A stretch of DNA of 64,000 bases. Origin: Pseudomonas fluorescens (GTDB lineage Bacteria > Pseudomonadota > Gammaproteobacteria > Pseudomonadales > Pseudomonadaceae). The stretch is taken from contig NZ_CP012830.1 in the NCBI RefSeq assembly GCF_001307155.1, positions 3,470,501 to 3,534,500 of the forward strand, read 5' to 3'. The notes under the pieces were generated by a model. The model saw nothing but the letters and a program-made list of their open reading frames with translations. It made no database searches and was not told where the DNA came from. Position numbers and translations under genes: made by a program. Shown here one piece after another: positions 28,889-39,767 of this stretch (the stretch's first letter is position 1; each line of letters begins with the position of its first letter).

Positions 28889-29410
28889 GTGGGGACTCCT
28901 TGTCATTTCGCATTATTTGAGCTGCAACCGAGCTTCAATCTGGACCTCGATCAGCTGGCTACGCGCTACCGTGAGTTGGCGCGCGGCGTTCATCCAGACC
29001 GCTTTGCTGACGCTTCCGAGCGTGAGCAACGGCTGGCGCTAGAGCAATCCGCTAGCCTCAACGAGGCCTACCAGACGCTCAAAAGTCCCCCCAAGCGCGC
29101 GCGTTACCTGCTCGCCATGGGTGGTCGCGAGCTGCCGCTGGAGGTCACGGTGCATGATCCGGAATTTCTTCTGCAGCAGATGCAATGGCGCGAAGAGCTC
29201 GAAGACCTGCAAGACAGTGCCGATCTGGCCGGGATTGTGGTATTCAAGCGCCGCCTGAAGGTCGCTCAGGATGTACTGAACGAAAGCTTCGCAGCTTGCT
29301 GGAATGATGCAGTGCAGCGTGAACAGGCCGAACGCCTGATGCGGCGCATGCAGTTCCTCGACAAGCTCACCTACGAAGTGCGCCAGTTAGAAGAGCGCCT
29401 CGACGATTAA
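28889..29410 (+). CDS. hscB: Fe-S assembly co-chaperone HscB
   Basis: 173 aa J-domain protein that delivers IscU to HscA. J domain with the HPD motif ([17 protein letters not shown]), then a C-terminal helical bundle that binds IscU. The start is taken as GTG 28889 (reading [13 protein letters not shown]), which matches the usual Pseudomonas N-terminus and follows GAGG by 8 bases, 8 bases after the iscA stop. Confidence 0.95.
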   Translation: MGTPCHFALFELQPSFNLDLDQLATRYRELARGVHPDRFADASEREQRLALEQSASLNEAYQTLKSPPKRARYLLAMGGRELPLEVTVHDPEFLLQQMQWREELEDLQDSADLAGIVVFKRRLKVAQDVLNESFAACWNDAVQREQAERLMRRMQFLDKLTYEVRQLEERLDD

Positions 29411-29461
29411 CCCAGTGCCGCCTCGGTCGCACGCCTGATATACAGATAAGTCCTGATAACG

Positions 29462-31324
29462 ATGGCCCTACTGCAGATCGCCGAACCCGGCCAAAGTCCT
29501 CAACCGCACCAGCGTCGTCTGGCTGTGGGGATCGACTTGGGCACTACCAATTCGCTGGTCGCTGCGTTGCGCAGTGGTCTTTCCGAGCCACTGGCCGACG
29601 CTGACGGGCAGGTCATCCTGCCGTCTGCGGTGCGCTATCACGCTGACCGTGTCGAGGTCGGCGAGTCCGCCAAGCTGGCAGCCGCTACCGATCCGCTGAA
29701 CACGGTGTTGTCGGTCAAGCGCTTGATGGGTCGTGGTCTGTCCGACGTCAAGCAATTGGGCGAACAGCTGCCGTATCGCTTTGTCGATGGCGAGTCGCAC
29801 ATGCCGTTCATCGACACCGTGCAAGGGCCGAAAAGCCCGGTCGAAGTTTCCGCCGATATCCTCAAGGTGCTGCGTCAGCGCGCCGAGTTGACGCTGGGCG
29901 GCGAACTGGTTGGTGCAGTGATCACCGTTCCGGCTTACTTCGATGATGCACAGCGCCAGGCAACCAAGGATGCGGCCAAGCTGGCCGGTCTGAACGTGCT
30001 GCGTTTGCTCAACGAGCCGACCGCTGCGGCGGTGGCTTATGGTCTGGATCAACACGCCGAAGGCCTGGTCGCCATCTATGACCTGGGCGGCGGCACCTTC
30101 GATATTTCGATTCTGCGTCTGACCGGCGGTGTGTTTGAAGTGCTGGCCACCGGTGGCGACAGCGCCCTGGGTGGCGATGACTTCGATCACGCGATTGCTG
30201 GCTGGATCATCGAGAGCGCGGGCCTGTCCGCCGACCTCGATCCTGGTGCGCAACGTCATCTGCTGCAAACGGCCTGTGCAGCCAAAGAAGCCCTGACTAA
30301 TGCGGCGACGGTCGAAGTCGCCTATGACGGCTGGAAATCCCAGCTGACCCGCGAAGCCTTTGATGCGCTGATCGAGCCGATGGTTGCTCGTAGCCTGAAA
30401 GCCTGCCGCCGCGCCGTGCGTGATTCCGGTGTCGAGCTGGAAGACGTGAAAGCAGTGGTGATGGTCGGCGGTTCGACCCGCGTGCCGCGTGTTCGCGATG
30501 CCGTGGCTGAAGCCTTCGGTCGTCAGCCGCTGACCGAGATCGATCCGGATCAAGTGGTGGCCATTGGTGCTGCGATCCAGGCCGATACCTTGGCGGGCAA
30601 TAAGCGCGATGGCGGCGAACTGCTGCTGCTCGACGTGATTCCGTTGTCCCTGGGGCTGGAAACCATGGGCGGTCTGATGGAGAAGGTGATTCCGCGTAAC
30701 ACCACCATCCCGGTCGCTCGCGCTCAGGACTTCACGACCTATAAAGACGGCCAGTCGGCCATGATGATTCATGTGCTGCAGGGCGAGCGCGAGCTGATCA
30801 GCGATTGCCGCTCCCTGGCGCGCTTCGAATTGCGCGGCATTCCGGCCATGGTCGCGGGTGCGGCGAAGATTCGCGTGACCTTCCAGGTCGATGCCGATGG
30901 CTTGCTCAGCGTGGCTGCCCGCGAATTGGGTTCGGGCGTCGAAGCGAGCATTCAGGTCAAGCCGTCCTACGGCCTGACCGACGGCGAAATCGCCCGCATG
31001 CTCAAGGAATCGTTCCAGCACGCCAACGACGACAAGGTCGCCCGCGTACTGCGTGAGCAGCAAGTCGATGCCCAGCGTTTGATCGAAGCGGTGCAAGGCG
31101 CCCTCGATGTCGACGGCGAGCGCCTGCTCGACGCCGAAGAACGCATGGTCATCGAATTGCAGATGCAGGAACTGAGCGAATTGATGAAAGGTACCGATGG
31201 TTACGCCATCGAGCAGCAGACCAAGCGTCTGTCGCAAGTGACCGATGCCTTTGCTGCCCGCCGCCTGGACTCGACGGTGAAAGCCGCTCTGGCGGGGCGC
31301 AACCTGAATGAAATCGAGGAATAA
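29462..31324 (+). CDS. hscA: Fe-S assembly Hsp70-class chaperone HscA
   Basis: 620 aa specialised Hsp70 that drives cluster release from IscU with ATP. Phosphate loops [14 protein letters not shown] and [14 protein letters not shown], adenosine motif [12 protein letters not shown], then the substrate-binding domain. Operon position after hscB. Confidence 0.97.
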   Translation: MALLQIAEPGQSPQPHQRRLAVGIDLGTTNSLVAALRSGLSEPLADADGQVILPSAVRYHADRVEVGESAKLAAATDPLNTVLSVKRLMGRGLSDVKQLGEQLPYRFVDGESHMPFIDTVQGPKSPVEVSADILKVLRQRAELTLGGELVGAVITVPAYFDDAQRQATKDAAKLAGLNVLRLLNEPTAAAVAYGLDQHAEGLVAIYDLGGGTFDISILRLTGGVFEVLATGGDSALGGDDFDHAIAGWIIESAGLSADLDPGAQRHLLQTACAAKEALTNAATVEVAYDGWKSQLTREAFDALIEPMVARSLKACRRAVRDSGVELEDVKAVVMVGGSTRVPRVRDAVAEAFGRQPLTEIDPDQVVAIGAAIQADTLAGNKRDGGELLLLDVIPLSLGLETMGGLMEKVIPRNTTIPVARAQDFTTYKDGQSAMMIHVLQGERELISDCRSLARFELRGIPAMVAGAAKIRVTFQVDADGLLSVAARELGSGVEASIQVKPSYGLTDGEIARMLKESFQHANDDKVARVLREQQVDAQRLIEAVQGALDVDGERLLDAEERMVIELQMQELSELMKGTDGYAIEQQTKRLSQVTDAFAARRLDSTVKAALAGRNLNEIEE

Positions 31325-31327
31325 CTG

Positions 31328-31669
31328 ATGCCGCAGATCATTTTTCTGCCACACGCCGAGCATTGCCCGGACGGTATGGTCGTAGAGGCTGAGACCGGCA
31401 AGTCCATTCTCGAAGTGGCTCATGAGAACCATATCGAGATTGAGAGCGCCTGCGGCGGCGTCTGTGCCTGCACCACCTGCCACTGCATCATTCGCGAAGG
31501 CTTTGACTCGCTGAATGAGGCCGATGAGCTGGAAGAAGACTATCTTGATCGGGCCTGGGGTCTGGAAGCGCAATCGCGCCTGACCTGCCAGGCAATCGTC
31601 GGGACTGAAGACCTGACCGTTGAAATTCCTAAATACTCGCTCAACCACGCCGCCGAAGCGCCGCACTGA
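31328..31669 (+). CDS. fdx: ISC-type 2Fe-2S ferredoxin
   Basis: 113 aa adrenodoxin-type ferredoxin, electron donor for Fe-S assembly. Cluster ligands in ESACGGVCACTTCHCI, with a fourth Cys in RLTCQAIVG. Starts 3 bases after hscA. Confidence 0.97.
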   Translation: MPQIIFLPHAEHCPDGMVVEAETGKSILEVAHENHIEIESACGGVCACTTCHCIIREGFDSLNEADELEEDYLDRAWGLEAQSRLTCQAIVGTEDLTVEIPKYSLNHAAEAPH

Positions 31670-31683
31670 TTCAAGGAACTGGC

Positions 31684-31884
31684 ATGAGTCTTAAATGGGT
31701 TGATGTGCTGGAAATCGCGATCCAGCTGGCTGACAGCAAGCCGGATGTGGATCCGCGTTACGTGAACTTCGTCGATCTGCACAGCTGGGTCATGGCCCTG
31801 CCGGACTTCAGTGATGATCCGACCCGCGGTGGTGAGAAGGTGCTTGAAGCGATTCAAGCGGCCTGGATCGAAGAAGCAGACTGA
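31684..31884 (+). CDS. iscX: Fe-S assembly protein IscX
   Basis: 66 aa acidic protein (KWVDVLEIAIQLAD ... DPRYVNFVDLHSWVMALPDF) that binds IscS and tunes its activity, proposed as an iron-dependent regulator. Last gene of the isc operon. Confidence 0.95.
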   Translation: MSLKWVDVLEIAIQLADSKPDVDPRYVNFVDLHSWVMALPDFSDDPTRGGEKVLEAIQAAWIEEAD

Positions 31885-31915
31885 ACGCACTGTACGCCGT
31901 TAGGCAATACCCAAG

Positions 31916-31945
31916 AACCCGCGTATAATTCGCGGGTTTAATTTT
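31916..31945 (+). terminator. isc operon terminator whose loop contains a TATAAT box
   Basis: AACCCGCG (31916-31923) and CGCGGGTT (31931-31938) pair around TATAATT, followed by TAATTTTT. The loop is a consensus -10 element that could start the ndk transcript, with a weak -35 near 31900. Confidence 0.7.
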
Positions 31946-31974
31946 TCGCAAATTACCGTTTCTGGAGTTACACC

Positions 31975-32400
31975 ATGGCTGTTCAACGTACTTTCTCCAT
32001 CATCAAGCCTGATGCAGTTGCAAAAAACGTCATCGGCGAGATCACCACTCGTTTCGAAAAAGCTGGCCTGCGCGTTGTAGCTTCGAAAATGAAGCAACTG
32101 TCCAAGGCTGAAGCTGAAGGCTTCTACGCTGAGCACAGCGCTCGTGGTTTCTTCGGCGACCTGGTTGCTTTCATGATCTCCGGTCCGGTTGTCGTTCAGG
32201 TTCTGGAAGGCGAAAACGCTATCGCTCTGAACCGTGAGCTGATGGGCGCTACCAACCCTAAAGAAGCTGCTGCCGGCACCATCCGCGCTGACTTCGCTGA
32301 CTCCATCGACGCCAACGCTGTGCACGGTTCGGACTCCGAAGCCGCTGCTGCTCGCGAAATCTCGTACTTCTTCGCAGCTACTGAAGTAACCACTCGCTAA
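31975..32400 (+). CDS. ndk: Nucleoside diphosphate kinase
   Basis: 141 aa enzyme that balances NTP pools by a phospho-His intermediate. The active-site His lies in [15 protein letters not shown] at the N-terminus is typical. Codon use is highly biased (GCT/CTG rich), as in strongly expressed genes. TCTGGAG lies 7 bases before the ATG. Confidence 0.98.
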   Translation: MAVQRTFSIIKPDAVAKNVIGEITTRFEKAGLRVVASKMKQLSKAEAEGFYAEHSARGFFGDLVAFMISGPVVVQVLEGENAIALNRELMGATNPKEAAAGTIRADFADSIDANAVHGSDSEAAAAREISYFFAATEVTTR

Positions 32401-32428
32401 GCATTGGCTTATGAGTGAAGGTGAATCC

Positions 32429-33577
32429 ATGACTACATCGACTGCAAAAACTAACCTGCTGGGTCTGACTCAGCCGGAAATGGAAAAATTCTTCGACTCA
32501 ATCGGGGAGAAGCGTTTCCGTGCCAGTCAGGTAATGAAGTGGATTCACCACCTTGGCGTCGATGATTTCGACGCCATGACGAACGTCAGCAAGGCCTTGC
32601 GCGACAAGCTCAAGGCTATTGCCGAAGTTCGCGGCCCCGAAGTGGTCAGCGAGGACATCTCCAGCGACGGCACCCGTAAGTGGGTGGTGCGCGTGGCGTC
32701 CGGCAGCTGCGTCGAGACCGTCTACATTCCCCAGGGCAAGCGCGGCACTCTGTGCGTTTCGTCCCAGGCAGGCTGTGCCCTGGATTGCAGTTTCTGCTCC
32801 ACCGGCAAGCAAGGTTTCAACAGCAACCTCACCGCCGCCGAAGTCATCGGCCAGGTGTGGATTGCCAATAAATCGTTCGGCAGCATCCCGGCAACCGCCG
32901 ACCGTGCCATCACCAACGTGGTGATGATGGGCATGGGTGAGCCGCTGCTGAACTTCGACAACGTCGTTGCCGCCATGCACTTGATGATGGACGACCTGGG
33001 CTACGGCATTTCCAAGCGTCGTGTGACCCTGTCGACCTCGGGCGTGGTGCCGATGATCGATGAGCTGTCCAAGCACATCGACGTTTCCCTGGCGTTGTCC
33101 CTGCACGCACCGAACGATGCGCTGCGTAACCAGTTGGTACCGATCAACAAGAAGTACCCGCTGAAAATGCTCCTCGAGTCCTGCCGCCGCTACATGTCGT
33201 CCCTGGGCGAAAAGCGCGTGCTGACCATCGAGTACACCTTGCTCAAGGACATCAATGACAAGGTCGAGCATGCGGTTGAAATGATCGAGTTGCTCAAGGA
33301 CACACCTTGCAAGATCAACCTGATTCCGTTCAACCCGTTCCCCCATTCCGGTTACGAGCGGCCGAGCAACAACGCCATCCGTCGTTTCCAGGATCAACTT
33401 CATCACGCTGGCTTCAATGTCACCGTGCGCACCACCCGTGGCGAAGACATCGACGCTGCGTGTGGCCAATTGGTAGGACAGGTGCTGGATCGCACCCGTC
33501 GTAGCGAACGTTATATCGCCGTGCGTGAGTTGAGCGCCGACAACGATATGCCGCAAGACGCTGCGAATCGTACTTAA
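32429..33577 (+). CDS. rlmN: Dual-specificity RNA methyltransferase RlmN
   Basis: Radical-SAM enzyme that methylates C2 of A2503 in 23S rRNA and A37 in some tRNAs. 382 aa. Radical-SAM cluster [23 protein letters not shown], and the catalytic methyl-carrying Cys pair (the C-terminal one in DAACGQL). ATG 32429 ([12 protein letters not shown]) is preferred with GAAGGTG upstream; ATG 32411 would add six residues. Confidence 0.96.
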   Translation: MTTSTAKTNLLGLTQPEMEKFFDSIGEKRFRASQVMKWIHHLGVDDFDAMTNVSKALRDKLKAIAEVRGPEVVSEDISSDGTRKWVVRVASGSCVETVYIPQGKRGTLCVSSQAGCALDCSFCSTGKQGFNSNLTAAEVIGQVWIANKSFGSIPATADRAITNVVMMGMGEPLLNFDNVVAAMHLMMDDLGYGISKRRVTLSTSGVVPMIDELSKHIDVSLALSLHAPNDALRNQLVPINKKYPLKMLLESCRRYMSSLGEKRVLTIEYTLLKDINDKVEHAVEMIELLKDTPCKINLIPFNPFPHSGYERPSNNAIRRFQDQLHHAGFNVTVRTTRGEDIDAACGQLVGQVLDRTRRSERYIAVRELSADNDMPQDAANRT

Positions 33578-33589
33578 GAGAGGATCTCT

Positions 33590-34348
33590 ATGTCACTGCG
33601 CCTAGCGCTGCTTCTGCTGTTCGCCAGCCTGTCGGCTGGTTGTGTTCTGTCGGGTGATTTCAATCCGATGAAAACCAGCAAGGGGCGCGATGAGGCGCGT
33701 GCTGCGTATGTGCAGTTGGGTGTGGGGTATCTGCAGCAGGGCATGACCGAACGGGCGAAAGTTCCGTTGAAGAAGGCCCTCGAACTGGATAGCGCCGACC
33801 CGGATGCCAACGCGGCGTTGGGCCTGGTGTTTCAGGCCGAGATGGAGCCCGAGCTCGCGGATCAGCATTTTCGCAAGGCATTGTCCGGCCGTCCTGGCGA
33901 TGCTCGTATCCTGAACAACTACGGCAGCTTTCTCTTTGAAGAGAAACGTTACAAAGAAGCTTACGAGCGCTTTGAACAAGCGGCTGCCGATAGCCTTTAT
34001 CCTGAGCGTTCACGGGTTTTCGAGAACCTCGGTATGACGGCTTCGATGCTTGGCCAGCGGGATCTGGCCCGTCAGCAACTGGAAAAAGCCCTGCGTCTGA
34101 ACCGCCAACAGCCACGGGCGTTGCTGGAAATGGCTGAGTTGTCGTACGAAGACAGGCATTATGTGCCCGCGCGTGACTATTACGATCGTTTTAGCCTGCT
34201 CGCCGAGCAAAATGCACGTAGTCTATTGCTCGGCGTTCGGCTGGCCAAAGTGTTCGAAGATCGCGACAAGGCCGCCAGTTTTGGCCTGCAATTAAAACGA
34301 CTCTATCCCGGTACTCCGGAATATCAGCAATACCTGTCGGAGCAATGA
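33590..34348 (+). CDS. pilF: Type IV pilus biogenesis lipoprotein PilF/PilW
   Basis: 252 aa outer-membrane lipoprotein (pilotin) needed for PilQ secretin assembly. Signal peptide with lipobox LSAGC, then about six TPR repeats (AYVQLGVGYLQQGMTERAK, ANAALGLVFQAEMEPELAD and others). Stop overlaps the rodZ start (ATGA). Confidence 0.94.
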   Translation: MSLRLALLLLFASLSAGCVLSGDFNPMKTSKGRDEARAAYVQLGVGYLQQGMTERAKVPLKKALELDSADPDANAALGLVFQAEMEPELADQHFRKALSGRPGDARILNNYGSFLFEEKRYKEAYERFEQAAADSLYPERSRVFENLGMTASMLGQRDLARQQLEKALRLNRQQPRALLEMAELSYEDRHYVPARDYYDRFSLLAEQNARSLLLGVRLAKVFEDRDKAASFGLQLKRLYPGTPEYQQYLSEQ

Positions 34349-35376
34349 TGAAAGCGGCGCATCCAGAAGTTGTAGCAGCGACTCGCGTAAACCCCGGAGA
34401 GACCCTGCGTCAGGCCCGCGAAGGCAATGGTTGGTCGCTGGCGGAAGTAGCGCTCAAGCTCAATCTCACCGTCAATTCCTTGAAGAATCTGGAAGACGGC
34501 GCTTTCGACAAGCTGCCGGGGCATACCTTTGCTCGCGGCTATATCCGTGCTTACGCCAAATTGCTCGGTATGGACCAGGCCGTACTGGTTCAACAGTTCG
34601 ATCAGCACACCGGCACCGATTCCCAGGGCAGCAACGTGCACAGCCTTGGGCGTATCGAAGAACCATCGCGGGTCTCCCACACCATTTTGCGCATCGTCAG
34701 CCTGTTGCTGCTGATGGCCGTGGTGGGGGGCGGTTTTGTCTGGTGGCAGGATCAAACCTCATTGCGCACCAAGGACCTGAATGGTCTCAGCCCTGAACAC
34801 GTCGAAGTCGAAGGCGCCGATGGCACCACGCAGATCCATCCGCTCGACGAGCCGGAAGATCAGGCCGTGGTAGAAGGCCAGGCCGAAGCCGGGACGCCTC
34901 TGGCATTGCCTGAAGGCCAGGCGCCTGCCGAAGCTCAGGCAACGGTCGAAGCACCGACGCCGGCCGCCCCGGTGGTTGCACCGACAGCCCCGGTTGCCGC
35001 TCCAGTGCGCACCGCGCCTGTCCCGGTTGTTGCGACGCCAGCGGCACCGGTTGTGGCTGTTGCGCCAGCGCCCGTCGTGGCCGCCGCGCCAGCACCCACG
35101 GCTTCGGCTGCTGCCCCGGCCACTCCGGTTGCTGGCGCGGGCCAGGTACGGATTCAGTTCTCTGCCAACTGCTGGACGCAAGTCACCGATGGCAACGGCA
35201 AAGTGCTGTTGAGCGCTCTCAAGCATAAGGGCGAAACCGCCGACGTCAGCGGTAAACCACCGTTTACAGTACGCCTGGGCTACGCCCGTGGCGCGCAGGT
35301 CAGCTACAACGGGCAAGTGGTCGATGTAGCTCCGTTCACCAGTGGCGAGACTGCTCGCCTGAAGTTGGGTCAATAA
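34345..35376 (+). CDS. rodZ: Cytoskeletal regulator RodZ
   Basis: 343 aa bitopic membrane protein that links MreB to the elongation machinery. N-terminal Cro-type HTH (about 15-80, GETLRQAREGNGWSLAEVA), one membrane helix (about 112-133), a long Ala/Pro/Val linker (about 180-260) and a C-terminal periplasmic DUF4115 domain. Coupled to pilF by overlap, 3 bases before ispG. Confidence 0.93.
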   Translation: MMKAAHPEVVAATRVNPGETLRQAREGNGWSLAEVALKLNLTVNSLKNLEDGAFDKLPGHTFARGYIRAYAKLLGMDQAVLVQQFDQHTGTDSQGSNVHSLGRIEEPSRVSHTILRIVSLLLLMAVVGGGFVWWQDQTSLRTKDLNGLSPEHVEVEGADGTTQIHPLDEPEDQAVVEGQAEAGTPLALPEGQAPAEAQATVEAPTPAAPVVAPTAPVAAPVRTAPVPVVATPAAPVVAVAPAPVVAAAPAPTASAAAPATPVAGAGQVRIQFSANCWTQVTDGNGKVLLSALKHKGETADVSGKPPFTVRLGYARGAQVSYNGQVVDVAPFTSGETARLKLGQ

Positions 35377-35379
35377 GTC

Positions 35380-36489
35380 ATGCACGGCGAATCTCCAATC
35401 AAACGTCGCGAATCCCGCAAGATCTGGGTTGGTTCGGTACCGGTGGGCGGTGATGCGCCTATCGCTGTACAGAGCATGACCAACAGCGACACCAATGACG
35501 TTGCCGCCACCGTGGCCCAGATCAATCGTCTGGAAGCGGCCGGTGTCGACATCGTGCGGGTTTCCGTTCCGGACATGGACGCGGCCGAAGCCTTCGGTCG
35601 CATCAAGCAACTGGTCAAGGTGCCGTTGGTTGCCGACATTCACTTCGACTACAAGATCGCTTTGCGCGTAGCCGAACTGGGCGTCGATTGCCTGCGGATC
35701 AACCCGGGCAACATCGGTCGTGAAGACCGTGTGCGCGCGGTGGTCGATGCCGCCCGTGACCGGGGGATTCCGATCCGTATCGGCGTTAACGCCGGTTCGC
35801 TGGAAAAAGACCTGCAAAAAAAATACGGCGAGCCGACACCGGCCGCGCTGGTCGAGTCGGCCCTGCGCCACGTCGAGCACCTTGAACGCCTGAACTTCCA
35901 GGACTTCAAGGTCAGCGTGAAGGCCTCCGACGTGTTCATGGCCGTCGAAGCCTATCGTCTGCTGGCCAAGGAAATCGTCCAGCCACTGCACCTGGGCATC
36001 ACTGAAGCCGGCGGTTTGCGTTCAGGCACAGTGAAATCCGCCGTGGGCCTCGGTATGCTGCTCGCCGAAGGGATTGGCGATACTATTCGCATCTCGTTGG
36101 CGGCTGACCCGGTCGAGGAAGTGAAAGTCGGCTACGACATTCTCAAATCCCTGCATCTGCGTTCCCGTGGCATCAACTTCATCGCCTGCCCGAGTTGCTC
36201 GCGGCAGAACTTCGATGTGGTGAAAACCATGAACGAACTGGAAGGGCGCCTCGAAGATCTGCTGGTGCCGCTGGATGTCGCGGTCATCGGTTGCGTGGTC
36301 AACGGTCCCGGTGAAGCCAAAGAGGCCCATATCGGTTTGACTGGCGGTACGCCGAACCTGATTTACATCGACGGCAAGCCGTCGCAGAAATTGACGAATG
36401 ACAATCTGGTGGATGAGCTGGAAAGGCTGATCCGCCAGAAAGCGGCCGAAAAGGTCGAAGCCGACGCAGCAGTAATCGCTCGCGGCTGA
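35380..36489 (+). CDS. ispG: 4-hydroxy-3-methylbut-2-enyl diphosphate synthase
   Basis: Penultimate enzyme of the MEP isoprenoid pathway, a 4Fe-4S reductase. 369 aa: TIM-barrel ([15 protein letters not shown]) then the cluster domain with ligands in [11 protein letters not shown] and [12 protein letters not shown] client of the nearby isc machinery. Confidence 0.97.
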   Translation: MHGESPIKRRESRKIWVGSVPVGGDAPIAVQSMTNSDTNDVAATVAQINRLEAAGVDIVRVSVPDMDAAEAFGRIKQLVKVPLVADIHFDYKIALRVAELGVDCLRINPGNIGREDRVRAVVDAARDRGIPIRIGVNAGSLEKDLQKKYGEPTPAALVESALRHVEHLERLNFQDFKVSVKASDVFMAVEAYRLLAKEIVQPLHLGITEAGGLRSGTVKSAVGLGMLLAEGIGDTIRISLAADPVEEVKVGYDILKSLHLRSRGINFIACPSCSRQNFDVVKTMNELEGRLEDLLVPLDVAVIGCVVNGPGEAKEAHIGLTGGTPNLIYIDGKPSQKLTNDNLVDELERLIRQKAAEKVEADAAVIARG

Positions 36490-36512
36490 TCGAACGAATT
36501 TAAGGATTTAAA

Positions 36513-37802
36513 GTGAGCAAGTCTCTGCAAGCCATACGTGGCATGAACGACATCCTGCCCGAACAGACCCCGCTGTGGCGTCATTTCGAGGGCACCGTTT
36601 CGCGTCTGCTGGATAACTACGGTTACAAGCAGATTCGTATGCCGATCGTCGAGTTCACCGAGCTGTTCAAACGCTCCATCGGTGAAGTGACCGACATCGT
36701 CGAAAAAGAGATGTACACCTTCGAAGACCGTAACGGCGACTCGCTGACCCTGCGCCCTGAAGGCACAGCGGCCTGCGTGCGTGCAGTGCTTGAGCACGGC
36801 ATCACCGGCGGTGGCCAGGTGCAGAAACTCTGGTACATCGGCCCGATGTTCCGCCACGAGCGTCCGCAGAAAGGCCGTTATCGCCAGTTCCACCAGATCG
36901 GTTGCGAGGTTTTCAACCTTGATGGCCCGGACATCGACGCCGAACTGATCGTGCTGACCTGGCGCCTGTGGGGCGAGCTGGGCATCCGTGACGCGGTCAA
37001 GCTCGAGCTCAACAGCCTGGGCACCAGCGCATCTCGCGCTCGTTATCGCGATGCACTGGTCGAGTACCTGACGGCACGCCTGGACCAACTGGACGAAGAC
37101 AGCCAGCGCCGCCTGAAAACCAACCCGCTGCGAGTGCTCGATACCAAGAACGCCGATACCCAGGCGGCGCTGGTCGATGCACCGAAGATGGCCGACTACC
37201 TCGATGAAGAATCCCGCGTGCACTTTGAGGGCCTCAAGGCTCGTCTGGACGCTGCCGGCATTCCTTACGTGATCAACCCGAAGCTGGTGCGCGGGCTGGA
37301 TTACTACAGCAAAACCGTATTCGAATGGGTCACCGACAAACTCGGCGCCCAGGGCACTGTCTGCGCGGGTGGCCGTTACGACGGCCTGGTCGAGCAGATG
37401 GGCGGCAAGCCGACGCCGGGCGTTGGTTTCGCCATGGGCATCGAGCGCCTGGTGCTGCTGCTCGAAACCCTGGAGCAGATCCCGGAAGAAATCTCCCGGC
37501 AGGTTGATGTCTACCTGTGCGCCTTCGGTGAGGCTGCCGAACTGGCCGCTCTGACACTGAGCGAGCGGGTTCGTGATCAGTTGCCAAACCTGCGTCTGCA
37601 GATCAATGCCGGTGCAGGCAGCTTCAAAAGTCAGTTCAAGAAGGCCGACAAGAGCGGTGCGCTGTACGCATTGATCCTCGGTGACGACGAAATGGCCCAG
37701 CAAGTGGTAGGTTTCAAACCCCTGCGTGGCCAGGGCGAACAACAAAGCATTGCCTGGGATGCGCTTGCCGCTCACCTGGCCACCTGCGTCGTGCAGGGTT
37801 GA
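36513..37802 (+). CDS. hisS: Histidyl-tRNA synthetase
   Basis: 429 aa class II aminoacyl-tRNA synthetase. Motif 2 ([16 protein letters not shown]), the His-specific [15 protein letters not shown], motif 3 ([16 protein letters not shown]) and a C-terminal anticodon-binding domain. Starts with GTG at 36513 after AAGGATTTAAA. Confidence 0.97.
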   Translation: MSKSLQAIRGMNDILPEQTPLWRHFEGTVSRLLDNYGYKQIRMPIVEFTELFKRSIGEVTDIVEKEMYTFEDRNGDSLTLRPEGTAACVRAVLEHGITGGGQVQKLWYIGPMFRHERPQKGRYRQFHQIGCEVFNLDGPDIDAELIVLTWRLWGELGIRDAVKLELNSLGTSASRARYRDALVEYLTARLDQLDEDSQRRLKTNPLRVLDTKNADTQAALVDAPKMADYLDEESRVHFEGLKARLDAAGIPYVINPKLVRGLDYYSKTVFEWVTDKLGAQGTVCAGGRYDGLVEQMGGKPTPGVGFAMGIERLVLLLETLEQIPEEISRQVDVYLCAFGEAAELAALTLSERVRDQLPNLRLQINAGAGSFKSQFKKADKSGALYALILGDDEMAQQVVGFKPLRGQGEQQSIAWDALAAHLATCVVQG

Positions 37803-37842
37803 AGCTGTCAAACAGCCGATTTAGCGATTAAGGAGTATTGGG

Positions 37843-38484
37843 GTGTCGAGTACCGAAGACGAACATCTGGCGGAATTCAAAGACTGGTGGCAGCGTAACG
37901 GCAAACCTCTCGTAACCGGCGGCCTGTTGGCGCTGGTCATCGTGTTCGGCTGGCAGGCGTTCCACAAGTATCAGAGCAATCAGTCGCAAGGCGCCTCGAT
38001 GCTTTACCAGCAACTGCTGGAAACCACGCTGACCCCGGACGGCAAGCCTGACGCGGCCCGTGTAGCGGACCTCGCCAGCAAGCTCAACAGCGAGTTCGGC
38101 GGCACGGCTTACGCCCAATACGGCAGCCTGTTCGTGGCGAAAGTCGCGGTCGACAGCGGCAAGCTGGATGACGCTGTAAGCCAGCTCAAGGCTGTGGCTG
38201 ACAAACCTGCCAACCCGGCGCTGGGCGAAGTGGCGCGTCAGCGTCTGGCTCAGGTTCTGGCCGCACAGAACAAGGCTGACGAAGCACTGAAATTGCTCGA
38301 AGGTGATGCCGATCAGGCATTCCTGGCCACTCGCGAAGAACTCAAGGGTGACCTGCTGGTCCAGTTGGGTCGTACCGATGAAGCCCATGCTGCTTACCAA
38401 AAAGCCAAGGCTGCGCTGTCGGATGAAGCGGCGGTCGGTGGCTTACAAATCAAGCTGGACGACCTGGCCAAAGGGGATGCGTGA
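37843..38484 (+). CDS. yfgM: YfgM family periplasmic chaperone-like protein
   Basis: 213 aa. One N-terminal membrane helix (PLVTGGLLALVIVFGWQAF) then a TPR-like periplasmic domain (AQYGSLFVAKVAVDSGKLDDA ... LAAQNKADEALKLLEG). YfgM is an ancillary subunit of the Sec translocon working with PpiD; here too it precedes bamB. GTG start at 37843, with AAGGAG upstream. Confidence 0.92.
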   Translation: MSSTEDEHLAEFKDWWQRNGKPLVTGGLLALVIVFGWQAFHKYQSNQSQGASMLYQQLLETTLTPDGKPDAARVADLASKLNSEFGGTAYAQYGSLFVAKVAVDSGKLDDAVSQLKAVADKPANPALGEVARQRLAQVLAAQNKADEALKLLEGDADQAFLATREELKGDLLVQLGRTDEAHAAYQKAKAALSDEAAVGGLQIKLDDLAKGDA

Positions 38485-38485
38485 C

Positions 38486-39628
38486 GTGATCCGTTGGAAA
38501 CATGCAGCATTGCTGGCTCTGGCCATTCTGGCCGCGGGTTGCAGCAGCAACAGCAAAAAAGAATTGCCGCCGGCCGAGCTGGTCAAATTCAAGGAAGAAG
38601 TGGTCCTGCAAAAGCAGTGGAGCCGTTCGGTCGGTAACGGCCAGGGCGAGACCTACAACATGCTGGTGCCGGCCATCGATGGCAACACCATCTATGCTGC
38701 TGACGTCAAAGGCGTGGTGATGGCGCTGGACCGCATGAACGGCGACGTCAAATGGAAGAAAGATCTTGAGTTGCCTGTGTCCGGCGCCGTTGGCGTGGGT
38801 TACGGTCTGGTCATGATCGGCACGCTGAAGGGCGAAGTGGTTGCCCTGGATGCAAGCTCCGGCGAAGAGAAATGGCGCGCTCGCGTGACCAGTGAAGTCC
38901 TCGCGCCGCCTGCCAACAACGGTGATGTGGTGGTGGTGCAAACCCAGGACGATCGACTGATCGGCCTGGATGCTTCCACCGGTAACCAGCGCTGGTTATA
39001 TGACAGCACGCCAGCGGTCCTGACTCTGCGCGGCACCAGTGCGCCGATCGTGACCAACCGCCTGGCGATTGCCGGCCTGTCGACCGGTAAAGTCGTGGCG
39101 CTGGATATCTCCAACGGCGTGCCGGTGTGGGAGCAGCGCATTGCGATTCCACAGGGTCGCTCGGAGCTGGAGCGCGTGGTCGATATCGATGGTGGCTTGC
39201 TGCTGTCCGGCGACAAGATCTATGTCGCCAGCTATCAGGGGCGCGTAGCGGCCCTGGACCTGCAAAGCGGTCGTCAGCTCTGGCAGCGTGATGCTTCCAG
39301 CTATGCCGGTGTCGCCCAAGGTTTCGGCAGCGTCTACATCAGCCTGTCTTCGGGCACTGTTGAAGGCGTCGACGAGCGTTCGACCACCTCTTTGTGGAGC
39401 AACGACTCGCTGGTCCGCCGTCAACTGTCGGCACCGGAAGTGTTCTCCAGCTACGTTGCAGTCGGTGACCTGGAAGGTTACCTGCACCTGTTGAGTCAGG
39501 TGGACGGTCGTTTCGTCGGCCGTGAACGCATCGACAGCGACGGCCTGCGTGCCCGTCCGCTGGTGGTGGGTGACATGATTTACGTGTATGGCAACAGCGG
39601 CAAACTGGAAGCCCTGACCATCAAGTAA
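38486..39628 (+). CDS. bamB: Outer-membrane assembly lipoprotein BamB
   Basis: 380 aa beta-propeller lipoprotein of the BAM complex. Signal peptide and lipobox LAAGC, then PQQ-like repeats (VVALDASSGEEKWRARV, VVALDISNGVPVWEQRI, VAALDLQSGRQLWQRDA). GTG 38486 is preferred because AAGGGG lies 9 bases before it; ATG 38477 abuts that site. Follows yfgM and precedes der, the standard order. Confidence 0.95.
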   Translation: MIRWKHAALLALAILAAGCSSNSKKELPPAELVKFKEEVVLQKQWSRSVGNGQGETYNMLVPAIDGNTIYAADVKGVVMALDRMNGDVKWKKDLELPVSGAVGVGYGLVMIGTLKGEVVALDASSGEEKWRARVTSEVLAPPANNGDVVVVQTQDDRLIGLDASTGNQRWLYDSTPAVLTLRGTSAPIVTNRLAIAGLSTGKVVALDISNGVPVWEQRIAIPQGRSELERVVDIDGGLLLSGDKIYVASYQGRVAALDLQSGRQLWQRDASSYAGVAQGFGSVYISLSSGTVEGVDERSTTSLWSNDSLVRRQLSAPEVFSSYVAVGDLEGYLHLLSQVDGRFVGRERIDSDGLRARPLVVGDMIYVYGNSGKLEALTIK

Positions 39629-39711
39629 TGGTTTGACTATGCTTGGGGTTAGTTCCCCAAGCGGCCTTGTTCTGCAAGGCTCGCAGCACATCAAGTGCTG
39701 CCCCGAGCACC

Positions 39712-39735
39712 AGCCGCTGCCTCGCAGCGGCTTTT
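39712..39735 (+). terminator. Hairpin after bamB
   Basis: AGCCGCTGC and GCAGCGGCT pair around CTC, then TTTG. Could end the hisS-yfgM-bamB transcript or attenuate entry into der. Confidence 0.7.
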
Positions 39736-39767
39736 GTATTTTCTGAAATAACGAAGTGGAGAGCCGC

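Noticed and set aside
29468..31666. 732-codon minus-strand open frame opposite hscA and fdx
   Set aside because: Antisense of well-defined genes in high-GC DNA; no motif or ribosome site.
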